Shown: piece by piece, positions 25,488 to 33,667 of the stretch
Numbering within the stretch: position 1 is the first letter of the stretch
Layout of the letters: each line of letters begins with the position of its first letter
DNA from: Salarchaeum japonicum_A
Lineage (GTDB): Archaea; Halobacteriota; Halobacteria; Halobacteriales; Halobacteriaceae
DNA length: 64,000 nt
Direction of reading: 5' to 3'
NCBI RefSeq assembly: GCF_049705945.1
Contig: NZ_JBNAMV010000003.1
Coordinates: forward strand, 1-64,000
The notes under the pieces: model-generated
What the model was told of the DNA's origin: nothing
Database searches by the model: none
What the model saw: the letters and a program-made list of their open reading frames with translations, nothing else
Position numbers and translations under genes: made by a program

Positions 25488-26354
25488 ATGTCAAGTAAGA
25501 ACGTCTCCAGTGAAGTAGTTTCGGTCGATGAACAGGCTTTCGAGAAACACGATGAAGCTGAGGTCGACGAGGACGGATTCGAGGTCGTCGACGAGACCCC
25601 GGAGTTCCGGGCGACGGTCGACATGGAAGTGCAGGCGAAAGTCGATTCCAACCACCCAGATGCGCGGGTCGAAGAAGGCCCGGATCACATGTTCGGGAAG
25701 ACCCTCGAACAGGAAGAGCGCATCGAGGCCCGGGAGGCCGAGCTGGAGCACATCAGTGCCCAGGCAGAACTCAGTCAACAAGAGGGACGCGCGAAGCGGA
25801 CGCGAGAGGTCGTCGTCGAGCAGTGTGGCCGTGACGAGCCCGAACCGGTGGAGCGCACGGATCCCCGGGAGATGCTAACGCAAGAGGAACTCGCGACGGT
25901 CAACAAGCAGGCGATGCGGATCAGCGACGAAGTGCAGGGCGGCTGGTCGAGAGCAGTCGTCGCGAAGCAGTTGGCCGAGAAGGTGCAGCGCGGAGAGGAC
26001 GTGACGAAGGCGGTGCTGGAGACGCTGGAGGAACTGAAGGCGGTGCCAGGTGCAATCGTACCCATCGCGGATGTGCCGGACGTGCCCGTCGGGGAAGTGA
26101 CGGTCCAGGGTGAAATCACTGAGCTCTGGACTCCAAGTGACAACTCGATTCAACAAGTCGGACTCATCGAAGACGAGAGCGGGCGCACGAAATTCACGGT
26201 CTGGGAGAAAAGCGGGAAAACGATAGTTCGAGAGGGGCAGACGGTCAGGTTCAGAGCGGTCAAAAAGAACTGGTACCAAGGTCGGTGCAGTCTCGCCATC
26301 ACGGGCTGGTCGAGGATCGAATTCCCAGAGCGCGGTCGGTGGTGGGAAGAATAG
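25488..26354 (+). CDS. RPA-like single-stranded-DNA-binding protein
   Basis: A 288-residue protein. The N-terminal half is acidic and helical (many E/D, EERIEAREAELEHISAQAELSQQEGRAKR). The C-terminal ~95 residues form an OB fold (VTVQGEITELWTPSDNSIQQVGLIEDESGRTKFTVWEKSGKTIVREGQTVRFRAVKKNWYQGRCSLAITGWSRIE), as in haloarchaeal RPA-family proteins that bind single-stranded DNA in replication and repair. A plasmid-borne copy could serve the PrimPol replicase or protect transferred DNA. The GC-rich block immediately upstream is unusual for its leader. Confidence 0.75.
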   Translation: MSSKNVSSEVVSVDEQAFEKHDEAEVDEDGFEVVDETPEFRATVDMEVQAKVDSNHPDARVEEGPDHMFGKTLEQEERIEAREAELEHISAQAELSQQEGRAKRTREVVVEQCGRDEPEPVERTDPREMLTQEELATVNKQAMRISDEVQGGWSRAVVAKQLAEKVQRGEDVTKAVLETLEELKAVPGAIVPIADVPDVPVGEVTVQGEITELWTPSDNSIQQVGLIEDESGRTKFTVWEKSGKTIVREGQTVRFRAVKKNWYQGRCSLAITGWSRIEFPERGRWWEE

Positions 26355-26753
26355 CCAGTTAGCGCAGCCTTCTTTTTTTGCTGTGTGCCGGACCGACCCA
26401 GACCCCGCCACCCCACCCTCCGCTCCCGGCCTCCCGCTGGTCGGCCGGCAGCCACGACCGGGCTCCCACGCTTGAGAGGAGCGCAGTGAGACGGCTGTCC
26501 AGGGTTGAGAGAGTGGTGTTTGTGTGTACCCAGAGGAGCAGTGGGGGCACAGACAACGTGCCCTGAGCAACGATGTCCAAGGAACATACTCTCACAGCCC
26601 GCGAACGGCTTCACATTCCACCTCCGCGAAGCTCACCGGACGACCGACTCACCGATCGTCGAATCACAGTTAGCTGCCGCACTGGACGCCTGGGAAGACC
26701 TACCGACGATGCACCTACAGGAGGGGATCTCGGTCATAGACTCTGCAGGACAC
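26355..26753. other. 399-base gap, no gene supported
   Basis: A plus frame from 26505 runs through it but lacks a fitting start, changes composition along its length and overlaps the better-supported minus-strand genes. No repeats or clear promoter seen. GC-rich in the first third. Confidence 0.4.
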
Positions 26754-26900
26754 CTAACACCACCAGACACTGAATGGGCTCGACGGGTCGTGACACAGGA
26801 GATGCACAACGTCTCCGAACGCGCCCATAACGGTCCCGAGCGTTCCGGTGAGGACCAAGAGGGCAAGCAAGACCAAAAACGGCCACAGTTCGTCAGCCAT
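26754..26900 (-). CDS. 48-residue single-pass membrane protein
   Basis: MADELWPFLVLLALLVLTG... has one long hydrophobic helix (about 6-32) and a short polar tail with His and Cys. Its ATG lies one base after the stop of the upstream gene (TGAGATG), which supports it as the last gene of the three-gene minus-strand operon 28148-26754. No family recognised. Confidence 0.55.
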   Translation of the reverse strand: MADELWPFLVLLALLVLTGTLGTVMGAFGDVVHLLCHDPSSPFSVWWC

Positions 26901-26901
26901 C

Positions 26902-27360
26902 TCAGTCTCGAAGGTGGGAGTCTTCGACCCGGACCAGTTGGAGGGACGGGAACGGTGCGAAGGGAATTTTCTCCTCAACGAGGTCTTCGAGTGGGATTGC
27001 AGCTTCCCGGTCGCCCCATCTCGGGATGTGCTGTTCGAGCACATCGAGTGGAGTAACTACGATGATCTCGTCGTCATCCGGGTACTTCGGAGTCTTGTCG
27101 GCCAGCGTGTCCCCGTCCTCAAACTCCCACTCGTCGAGTTCGAGTCCAGGAATGTTTACGACGACCAAGGCGATCGGTTCGTCGGCCTCAGTATCGTGGA
27201 CAATATCGCCGTAGATGAACTCCGGGTCTTCCTCCTCATCGTCCAGTTCAAGTTCCAAGGCCATATCGAGTGACCGTTGGAGTGGTTCCTCGCGTCCCGG
27301 AGGCTGCCATTGTTCTTCGTCGGTACGTCCGTCAGGTGGTCCGCCGCCTTTGCGTGGCAT
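26902..27360 (-). CDS. 152-residue acidic protein, unknown
   Basis: Basic, Pro/Gly-rich first 25 residues, then a strongly acidic alpha/beta region (ALELELDDEEEDPEFIYGDIVHDTEADEPIALVVVNIPG...). Its start overlaps the stop of the upstream gene by one base (TAATG), so it is the middle gene of a tight operon. No domain recognised. Confidence 0.65.
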   Translation of the reverse strand: MPRKGGGPPDGRTDEEQWQPPGREEPLQRSLDMALELELDDEEEDPEFIYGDIVHDTEADEPIALVVVNIPGLELDEWEFEDGDTLADKTPKYPDDDEIIVVTPLDVLEQHIPRWGDREAAIPLEDLVEEKIPFAPFPSLQLVRVEDSHLRD

Positions 27361-28148
27361 TAGTTGATCACCATGAATTCGTCAAGTGCTGTTTGCGAGC
27401 TGTGCAGGGCCTCGATCCTCCAGTTGATAGTCTCGGTCAACCGTTCGGGGTCGTGTTCCCCGTTTGGTTGCCTGCACTCGTCCAGGATCGACGTCTTCCC
27501 GGAGAACGCAACGACCTCGTCTGGGGCGTGGAGGAGGTGTTCGTGTGAGACCCGACCGTTGAGGTAGATCCGATCCGGGCCGAGCGTCTCGACCAGGGCC
27601 TCCAGGTCATCCCAGAGGTTGAACTTCGAGTTGTACTCGGTCCCGTCGAAGGCACACGACTTCGTGCCGAAGACCTCGAACAGCTCCCGGCAGTGCTCGT
27701 AGTGCCACGGTTCCCACCCCACGATGATGGGATAGAGTTCGACGTCGAGTTCGGCATCCTCAACCATACGGTAGAGCGCCTTCTGCCCCTCGACCGATCG
27801 CTCAATCTCGCTCAGGAGTTCGCGACGGTCCATATCGTCGCTGTCCATGACCCAGCGGTCGCCTGGGAAGTAGACGTCGACGATCCCGTCCAGTTCCTGT
27901 AGCCGCTCGAACTCGTCCTCAGGAGTACGACCGACCAGGAACTCGTTCTGCTCCATCGAGTTGATGATGAGCATCTGGTCGGGATGCATGAACGCCTCTC
28001 GTGGTTGGTTTACGAACCAAGTCGACCGGCGGAACGGTGCTTGGAGGGCCGGAAACTCCTCGACGTTGTAGCCGAAGAGGCGTCTATCGGTGGAAGCTCC
28101 AGGTTTGGTCTTCGGTACGAACTCGTGCGGGAATCGGTCGCCGGGCAT
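27360..28148 (-). CDS. 262-residue protein, possible TIM-barrel fold
   Basis: No family assigned with confidence. The middle has strand-helix repeats ending in conserved-looking loops: DGIVDVYFPGDRWVMDSDD, ELYPIIVGWEPWHYEHC, CAFDGTEY and DRIYLNGRVS. These loosely resemble tRNA-guanine-transglycosylase-like barrels such as DpdA (DNA deazaguanine modification), but key residues were not verified. It heads a three-gene operon divergent from the CARF-like regulator at 28355, suggesting that regulator controls it. Confidence 0.5.
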   Translation of the reverse strand: MPGDRFPHEFVPKTKPGASTDRRLFGYNVEEFPALQAPFRRSTWFVNQPREAFMHPDQMLIINSMEQNEFLVGRTPEDEFERLQELDGIVDVYFPGDRWVMDSDDMDRRELLSEIERSVEGQKALYRMVEDAELDVELYPIIVGWEPWHYEHCRELFEVFGTKSCAFDGTEYNSKFNLWDDLEALVETLGPDRIYLNGRVSHEHLLHAPDEVVAFSGKTSILDECRQPNGEHDPERLTETINWRIEALHSSQTALDEFMVIN

Positions 28149-28354
28149 GTCGGATCTCTCAGGCGCGGTTGTGTCTCGGTGGCGCCTGTCGTGGCACTAT
28201 TCACCGCACAGGCATAAGTCTTGTTTGCGTTTATTCGCACAAACACTATTTCTTAGGCTTGCCAAAATACATACTGCCTGTAGAGACCATAATTCGTCCC
28301 ACATACGAAGCGTATAACGAAGGTCTTTAGCCTAAACCGCAGACAGAGGGAACT

Positions 28355-29263
28355 ATGACCGAACGAGTCCATATCATCCCAGTTGGATTCGACTTCGAGC
28401 GTCTCATCTACCCAATTTCGCAGGGACAGATGGAGGCCGACCGAGTCGTGCTCATCACGCACGAAGGCGATCCAGACGATGAGGCAACGAGTAAGGCCGC
28501 GCAACTCGCATCGAATATGACTCGCCGATTGGAAGATTCGTTTAAACTGATTGATGTCGAGGTCCAGCGCGAATCCATCGAAATCGAGGGCATGTTTGAC
28601 TATGAGACCCTCTATCCGATGGCGTACGACTACATCCTCGACGAACTGAAGGCTGATAACGAGGTTTTTGTCAACATCTCTTCGATGCCTCGCACGGTCG
28701 CCTTCGCGTTCGCTACTGCGGCCGACTCGATAATCGCCGAGTTCCAGGAGACTATGGATGAAATTCGAGACCGGCTCCACACCTACTACGTCTCTCCGGA
28801 GGAATATCTCGTGCACCGGATGATGGAGGTTCTGGAGAACGCCGCGGACACACTCGATGATCTGAAGCAGTACGAGGACCTGACCGTGCACAGCCAGTAC
28901 GAAGAGATCGTGCAGCTTCTCGACCGAATCAACGAAAGCGGTGTGACGGAGGGTGCCCGAGACCTCGACGGGCAGATGTACGTCGAGTTCCCGTCGTCGC
29001 CTGGCAGTGACGTTGAGGATTTCGAGAAGACCATTCTGAACTTCCTCTTTGGGAAGGATCCGATTGCGTCGACGTCGGCGCTCGCCGAACAGCTGGCTGA
29101 AGAAGAGGGTGAGGAGTACGACGAGTCGTTCCGCAGCCGCGTCCAGTACAACGTCTCGAAACTCGACGAAAAGGGGTATGTAGACCGCGAGAAGGTCGGA
29201 AATAGTCTCGAAACGCAGCTCTCGACGATGGGGCGGATGTGGGTGGAAACTCACCGAGGATGA
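28355..29263 (+). CDS. CARF-like/winged-helix regulator (HFX_2341/DUF6293-like)
   Basis: A 302-residue protein. Residues 1-~130 form a Rossmann-like domain: HIIPVGFDFERLIYPI, then DRVVLITHEGD and NISSMPRTVAFAFATAADS, the layout of CARF domains that bind cyclic oligonucleotides or other nucleotides. The C-terminal ~85 residues are a winged helix (FLFGKDPIASTSALAEQLAE...SRVQYNVSKLDEKGYVDREKVGN). I recall this as the HFX_2341/DUF6293 family, related in plan to Csa3. No CRISPR array or cas gene is present in the window. The likely target is the divergent operon 28148-26754. Confidence 0.65.
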   Translation: MTERVHIIPVGFDFERLIYPISQGQMEADRVVLITHEGDPDDEATSKAAQLASNMTRRLEDSFKLIDVEVQRESIEIEGMFDYETLYPMAYDYILDELKADNEVFVNISSMPRTVAFAFATAADSIIAEFQETMDEIRDRLHTYYVSPEEYLVHRMMEVLENAADTLDDLKQYEDLTVHSQYEEIVQLLDRINESGVTEGARDLDGQMYVEFPSSPGSDVEDFEKTILNFLFGKDPIASTSALAEQLAEEEGEEYDESFRSRVQYNVSKLDEKGYVDREKVGNSLETQLSTMGRMWVETHRG

Positions 29264-29400
29264 ACTGGATCCTCGCATAATGGACACTCCGCGTAGACCG
29301 CTCGGTGGTCGTCCTTCTCGTACTCGATGAGGAGCATACCTGCGGGTATCTCGGTGTCGCAAGCCGGACAGGTTCCGAGGATCGATTGTTCCGACGACAT
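29251..29400 (-). CDS. 49-residue zinc ribbon (DUF7837-like)
   Basis: MSSEQSILGTCPACDTEIPAG...AECPLCEDPVHPR has two CxxC pairs of a minimal zinc ribbon. The frame is open further upstream, but ATG 29400 gives the family length. Its 3' end overlaps the convergent regulator gene by 13 bases. Function unknown. Confidence 0.65.
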   Translation of the reverse strand: MSSEQSILGTCPACDTEIPAGMLLIEYEKDDHRAVYAECPLCEDPVHPR

Positions 29401-29517
29401 GGGGGATGGAGCGCTGGAGCGTGTGACACTGTATTCCGGGGCTCCAAGTGTAGTAATGGAGTATACGTTCAAAAATTCGAGCCAAGCGAAGTGAAAGTGG
29501 AACGCGGAACAAGACCT

Positions 29518-29949
29518 ATGCTGGAACAGTCTGATTATCCGACAGTGTTCGACGACCTCCATCAGACCATCAACAAGATCCGAGGTGACTTCTCCGGTAA
29601 CAAGGACACCTCTATCGCGGTGGGTCGGGAGGCCGTTCTAGAGAACCTCGAATGGATCTACAGTGGCGTGTGCCTGCTACTCCTCTTTGGCGTGCTGAAG
29701 TTCAAGGACGCCGTCCTGCTCGCCGTCTACGGTGGTACACCATTCGTTCTCGACTCAGGCCTCTTCCTGCAATCCGTCCCGTTGCTCAGTCGTGTGCTGC
29801 CGCGTGTGACGATGTTGATAGAGCTCGGGATGGAGTTCGGGGCTGTAACCGTCGGTATCTCCCTTGGCGCCGTCTACGGCATCTACAGACTCATTGGCGC
29901 GGTGAGGATGGGCGTGCCGTACTACGCAGCACTGAAGCGGGACGATTAG
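29518..29949 (+). CDS. 143-residue membrane protein, unknown
   Basis: A polar N-terminus of ~45 residues precedes about three transmembrane helices (near 46-62, 64-80 and 99-124) and ends with a short charged tail (YAALKRDD). ATG 29518 follows a purine-rich stretch. It is divergent from the small zinc ribbon, with a shared ~117-base promoter region. No family recognised. Confidence 0.6.
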   Translation: MLEQSDYPTVFDDLHQTINKIRGDFSGNKDTSIAVGREAVLENLEWIYSGVCLLLLFGVLKFKDAVLLAVYGGTPFVLDSGLFLQSVPLLSRVLPRVTMLIELGMEFGAVTVGISLGAVYGIYRLIGAVRMGVPYYAALKRDD

Positions 29950-29966
29950 TCCTGCCCCATCATATC

Positions 29967-30101
29967 CTATGAGAAAGGACTCGATCTGGAGTACAGGAGG
30001 TCTAGTGACATTTCGTCGTAGCCCCAGTCGCGGACCTTGTTCCACTTCTTGCCGTTCTTACGGCAGGCATCGAAGTTCCCCCGACTCCCTGTGTAGGCAC
30101 T
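29967..30101 (-). pseudogene. possible C-terminal protein fragment
   Basis: Between stops at 30102-30104 and 29967-29969 the minus strand encodes ~44 residues including RGNFDACRKNGKKWNKVR and WGYDEMSLDLLYS, which look like folded-protein sequence rather than chance. No start codon is present. It may be the tail of a lost gene. Confidence 0.3.
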
Positions 30102-30125
30102 TCAGTCCAGCATAGAGTCTATTGT

Positions 30126-30144
30126 CCCCTCAATGGGTGAGGGG
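30126..30144 (+). promoter_or_regulatory. GGGTG-loop hairpin C (upstream of tfb)
   Basis: After TCTATTGT: stem CCCCTC (30126-30131) / GAGGGG (30139-30144), loop AATGGGT. It ends 39 bases before ATG 30184 of tfb. One of the twelve hairpins. Confidence 0.6.
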
Positions 30145-30183
30145 CTCGCCGTACTGGCGGGTTCCCTGAACACGGTGAGAACC

Positions 30184-31170
30184 ATGGCAATCAGAGACAT
30201 CTACGAAACTGACTTCGATGAGGACGCCCAGACGGAGTCGAGCGCTAACCTGTGTCCCGAGTGCGACGGGCGGGTCACCACCAACGCAGTCGAAACCATC
30301 TGCGAGGACTGTGGCCTGGTCATCAACGAGCAGCGGATCGACCACGGGCCAGAATGGCGAGCGTACGATGCAGACGAGCGCGAGCGAACAGGCGCACCGT
30401 TAACGGCGGCCCGCCACGATCGAGGCCTCTCGACGGAGATCGGTCACAGAACCGATGCTCACGGGAATGAACTCTCAGGACAGAAGCGACGGCGGCTCGC
30501 TCGGATGCGGCGTGAGCAGACCCGTGGTCGCTGGCGGTCCAAAGCGGAACGGAATCTCGCACACGGGTTGGGCGAGGTGCGCCGGCTGGCGAGTGCGCTC
30601 GAACTCTCCGAGTCGATTCGTGACCAGGCGTGCCAGCTCTTCCGGAGGGCTCAGAGCGAGGATCTGCTTCGTGGCAGATCCATCGAAGCCATCGGTGCAG
30701 CGAGCATCTACGGTACCGGCCGATGCAACGGCCGGTCGCAGCTCCTCGACGACATCGTGGCAGTCGCGACGGTCGGGGAATCACGGGTCACGAACGCCTA
30801 CAAGACACTCAACGAGGAGCTAGGTCTCCCAGCCAAACCCGCGACACCGACGATGTACATTCCGCGGCTCGCATCTGACCTCGACTGTCCGGAGCGGATC
30901 CGACGTCGAGCGCGAACACTTGCCGAAGCGGCCGAGGATGCCGGCGTGACGACCGGCGTCCATCCCGCCGGCTTCGCTGCGGCCTGTCTCTACACGGCCG
31001 GCCAGGAAGCAGGGCGATGGGTAACACAGGGCGAGGCCGCGGCCGTGGCGAGCGTTACGGCAACGACGATACGGAACCACCGCGACGTGCTGCAGGAGCT
31101 CGACATCGGACAGCGCGGAGATCTTGCCACCGCGGTGGCCCGCGAGTGCGCTCCACAAAACAGTAGATAG
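30184..31170 (+). CDS. tfb: transcription initiation factor B
   Basis: A 328-residue TFB. The N-terminal zinc ribbon (CPECDGRVTT...ICEDCGLVI, about 21-45) is followed by the B-finger/linker with RIDHGPEWRAYDADERERTGAPLTAARHDRGLSTEIG and two cyclin-like repeats (about 125-215 and 220-310), the second ending with a helix-turn-helix that reads the BRE. TFB recruits polymerase to TBP-DNA. Haloarchaea use many TFB/TBP pairs. A frame upstream to 30133 exists, but ATG 30184 gives the usual start MAIRDIYE. The Doc gene follows 28 bases later. GGGTG-loop hairpin C lies in its leader. Confidence 0.93.
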   Translation: MAIRDIYETDFDEDAQTESSANLCPECDGRVTTNAVETICEDCGLVINEQRIDHGPEWRAYDADERERTGAPLTAARHDRGLSTEIGHRTDAHGNELSGQKRRRLARMRREQTRGRWRSKAERNLAHGLGEVRRLASALELSESIRDQACQLFRRAQSEDLLRGRSIEAIGAASIYGTGRCNGRSQLLDDIVAVATVGESRVTNAYKTLNEELGLPAKPATPTMYIPRLASDLDCPERIRRRARTLAEAAEDAGVTTGVHPAGFAAACLYTAGQEAGRWVTQGEAAAVASVTATTIRNHRDVLQELDIGQRGDLATAVARECAPQNSR

Positions 31171-31198
31171 ATACGCGTTGTCGTAGAGGATATCGACA

Positions 31199-31744
31199 AT
31201 GGGCGAGGACTCGGAGTCGATCAGCTACCTGTCGGCCGACGACATCCAGGCCATTCACGCGTTGATCGTGGAGGCAAATGCAGAGACTACCGCCGGGGTG
31301 GCCTCGCCAGGCGATATCGAATACGCCGTGGAACACGTTCAGGAAGGCCAGTTCGGTCAGGGCCCCGAGTCGCTCCACGAGAAGGCCTTCCAGCTGCTCC
31401 GGCTCATTGCGGCCAATCATCCGTTTGTCGATGGCAACAAGCGAACAGCACTCATGTCGACCCGGATTTTCTACGCGCTGAATGGGCTGCGCTTCGACTA
31501 CGATCGGGAGATCAAAGAGATTCTGAAGGCACTCGCGACAGACGAGTCCAGTGTCGATGTGGACGATGTGCTCGCGTATCTGCGGGCGCACACAGAGCCG
31601 CTGGCACCGGAATACGAGGCGACCATCAATCTGTGGCTGGCCCGTATCGACGGGACGGAGCAGCTCCCAACGGACCGCGACACCGGCGAGCAGGAATCCC
31701 ACGAACCGAACGATTATGACCACGACCCCCGTAATGAGGAGTAA
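31199..31744 (+). CDS. doc: Doc/Fic-family toxin
   Basis: A 181-residue Fic-fold protein with the intact active site HPFVDGNKRTAL (about residues 79-90): catalytic His, acidic Asp, Asn and Arg all present. Doc enzymes phosphorylate EF-Tu; other Fic proteins AMPylate. No Phd-type antitoxin precedes it: it sits 28 bases after tfb. A 45-residue acidic protein follows two bases downstream and is the best candidate partner. The last ~50 residues are polar and acidic, beyond the usual Doc length (~126). Confidence 0.83.
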   Translation: MGEDSESISYLSADDIQAIHALIVEANAETTAGVASPGDIEYAVEHVQEGQFGQGPESLHEKAFQLLRLIAANHPFVDGNKRTALMSTRIFYALNGLRFDYDREIKEILKALATDESSVDVDDVLAYLRAHTEPLAPEYEATINLWLARIDGTEQLPTDRDTGEQESHEPNDYDHDPRNEE

Positions 31745-31746
31745 GC

Positions 31747-31884
31747 ATGGCCGCTGAAAGCGAGCCGCCCGAGATTCCCGATGAGCTGTCCGCCGAGGAG
31801 GCGCGGCAGTATCTCATCCGGTTCCTCGGTCGCCAAGACCTCGACGAGCACGCGGAGATCTACGAGGAACTCGCCACCGAATAG
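31747..31884 (+). CDS. 45-residue acidic protein, candidate Doc antitoxin
   Basis: MAAESEPPEIPDELSAEEARQYLIRFLGRQDLDEHAEIYEELATE starts two bases after the Doc stop. Highly acidic with two likely helices, the character of a small antitoxin that occupies a toxin cleft. Reverse order (toxin first) is unusual for Phd/Doc. Function inferred from position only. Confidence 0.5.
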   Translation: MAAESEPPEIPDELSAEEARQYLIRFLGRQDLDEHAEIYEELATE

Positions 31885-32039
31885 GACGGCAGCCGGCGGT
31901 ATTACGGCGATCGCTCGTTCTTCAATCCCCCAGACTGAGTCCCGCTCGGCATCTGTCTCAGTAGCGTACCGCTCGGGGAGCTGTGTGGACAGCGTCCGGA
32001 GACTCAAGTACCAAACCGGGGGAAACGCGGAGCGAATCG

Positions 32040-32910
32040 ATGACTGACCGCAACTCAGACCGAGACGCGTTCCAACCTGTCGGGGAAGGCGCTCTGGTGC
32101 CGGACCCAGCGCTGGATCAGCCCGCGGACGGCCAGCCAACCCGCCAGCGTGAAGCCGCGCATTCGGGTGGGTATCCGGATAGAACGGCCGACACAGACCG
32201 AGCCTGTGTCTCCTGTGGCGCATCCATACCGGCGTCGCAACGGAAAATGCCGGTTCTGTCTCGAACACGAACTCGACGCCGCCTCAGCGTCGGATGCTGC
32301 GAGTTCCGAGCAATCACTCCGTGGTGTGATCCACTTCCTCGTCGAATCCGGGACGTTCTATGGTGCTGTCGCGAAAGGGGCAGCTGCAGCGACACTTCTT
32401 ACGTCAGGTCACGACGAACCGATCGACGACTGTACGCTCATCTACGCTCTCGACGACGAGCCCGCACCCCAGCTAACCGAACGCTGGCCTACGCTCCCCG
32501 CGGCCGCCGAGGTGACCTCAGCGGCCGGTGAGGCGTTGCTAACAGCGACCCGTGAGCGGACAGCGTGGAACGAGAGGAACAATCGCCCTCAGAAGGAGAT
32601 TCCACGCGTCTATGACGAGCGAGGCCAGGGAATTCGTGATGAGTCGTCCCTCGAGCACACGCTCGACGACAGCGATCAGCTGTGGATCGTCCCAGCAATC
32701 GCTGTTGAAACAGTTCCCCGCAAAACCGAATCCACCAGTACCGGAGCTGAAATCCCGACCGTGACAGCCCTGGAGTGCCAGCACTGTACGAGAGAAACAG
32801 AACATCGGTTCAGGACACGTGAGTCGCTCTCTGACGAGACCTGGACAGGCCAACCAATCTGGGAGTGCCAGGTGTGTGGCACAGGTCGCTACGGACCTGC
32901 TCCCGAATAG
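32040..32910 (+). pseudogene. zinc-ribbon protein gene, frameshifted
   Basis: ATG 32040 opens MTDRNSDRDAFQPVGEG... up to a CVSCGASIP half-ribbon. At the A-run 32244-32247 one extra A shifts the frame; the rest (KCRFCLEHEL ... HFLVESGTFYGAVAKG ... WECQVCGTGRYG) continues in the next frame to 32910. The intact paralogue at 34344 shows the correct reading (SCGASVPDGQTKCRFC). So this copy is a single-base frameshift pseudogene, or the sequence has an error there. The paralogues share two zinc ribbons, one at each end, around an alpha/beta core of unknown function. Confidence 0.75.
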
Positions 32911-32930
32911 GGCAGGAGGAATCTCGCCGA

Positions 32931-32971
32931 TTAACCAACAGTCTCCGACAGAGATGGCTTCTGTTGGTTAA
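32931..32971. repeat. 41-bp dyad element, copy 3
   Basis: Arms TTAACCAACAG (32931-32941) and CTGTTGGTTAA (32961-32971), perfect over 11 bp. The span is again exactly 41 bp. It lies 20 bases after the frameshifted zinc-ribbon gene; copy 4 lies at the same relative place after its paralogue. Confidence 0.8.
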
Positions 32972-33161
32972 TACGGTGAGTACCCTCAATTCCGACGGCA
33001 GTCACGGCGGGCGTTCATTTGGCAGGGTTCGCAGCGGCTTACCTCCACAAATCGGGGCGGGAACAGGGGTAGTGGGTAGCGCACCGTGACATCGCCGAGT
33101 CCGGAAACGTCACGCCGACCACGACACGGACGCATCACCAGACGCTCGATGAACTCGCTGT

Positions 33162-33650
33162 CTAGACGGGCCAGGTAGGGAGCGAGGGCGCTCCATTCTT
33201 CCAGTGGATCGCATCTAGCGCGGGCGGGAACTGCTGTAGTCGGTCATCGAGGACGGCGAGTGGGTGCGCATCGAGAAACGTCGCCTTGTGCCGATCAACC
33301 GGCGTGTCTTCGTAATTGAGTTGGATGTGACAGAGCCCAAGGTCCGGATGGTCGGCGTCCTGGTGGAATCCGAGCATCAGATTTCGGTCCGGTTCGACCC
33401 AGTTTATGCGGTAGTATTCGTGGTCGACGCCGGCGGGGTACCAGAAGCGAATCTCCAGTCGTGCTGTCGCCGCATCGTACGAGTCACTCAGGAACGTCGT
33501 CGGATCGACATCCGCGATGACGTACCGGGGTCGGCGTCGAGACGGGCGATAGCGGACCTCTTCACACCCTGGCTGGTTCGTCAATCGGTCGTGAACGTCG
33601 CGGAGGAGGGTCCGCTGTGTATAGCGGTCGCGACCGGCAAGAAAGATCAT
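33162..33650 (-). CDS. TumE-like toxin candidate, second pair
   Basis: A 162-residue protein. The region TARLEIRFWYPAGVDHEYYRINWVEPDRNLMLGFHQDADHPDLGLCHIQL parallels the strand pair and His-rich loop of the TumE-like protein at 21713, and it too is paired with an upstream HTH gene (17 bases away). Similarity is weak; the pairing carries the inference. N-terminal ~45 residues are basic. Confidence 0.5.
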   Translation of the reverse strand: MIFLAGRDRYTQRTLLRDVHDRLTNQPGCEEVRYRPSRRRPRYVIADVDPTTFLSDSYDAATARLEIRFWYPAGVDHEYYRINWVEPDRNLMLGFHQDADHPDLGLCHIQLNYEDTPVDRHKATFLDAHPLAVLDDRLQQFPPALDAIHWKNGAPSLPTWPV

Positions 33651-33667
33651 TCTGTGAGAGAGGAGGG

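Noticed and set aside
26505..27056. 183-codon plus-strand frame
   Set aside because: No good start or promoter; its second half is opposite the coupled minus-strand genes, which have one-base overlaps typical of real operons.
28253..29512. 419-codon minus-strand frame
   Set aside because: Opposite the well-supported CARF-like gene and the small zinc ribbon; Arg/His-rich shadow sequence.
33087..33167. Short HTH-like peptide (RDIAESGNVTPTTTRTHHQTLDELAV)
   Set aside because: Too short, no start and no partner domain; may be a relic, but it overlaps the end of the convergent toxin gene.
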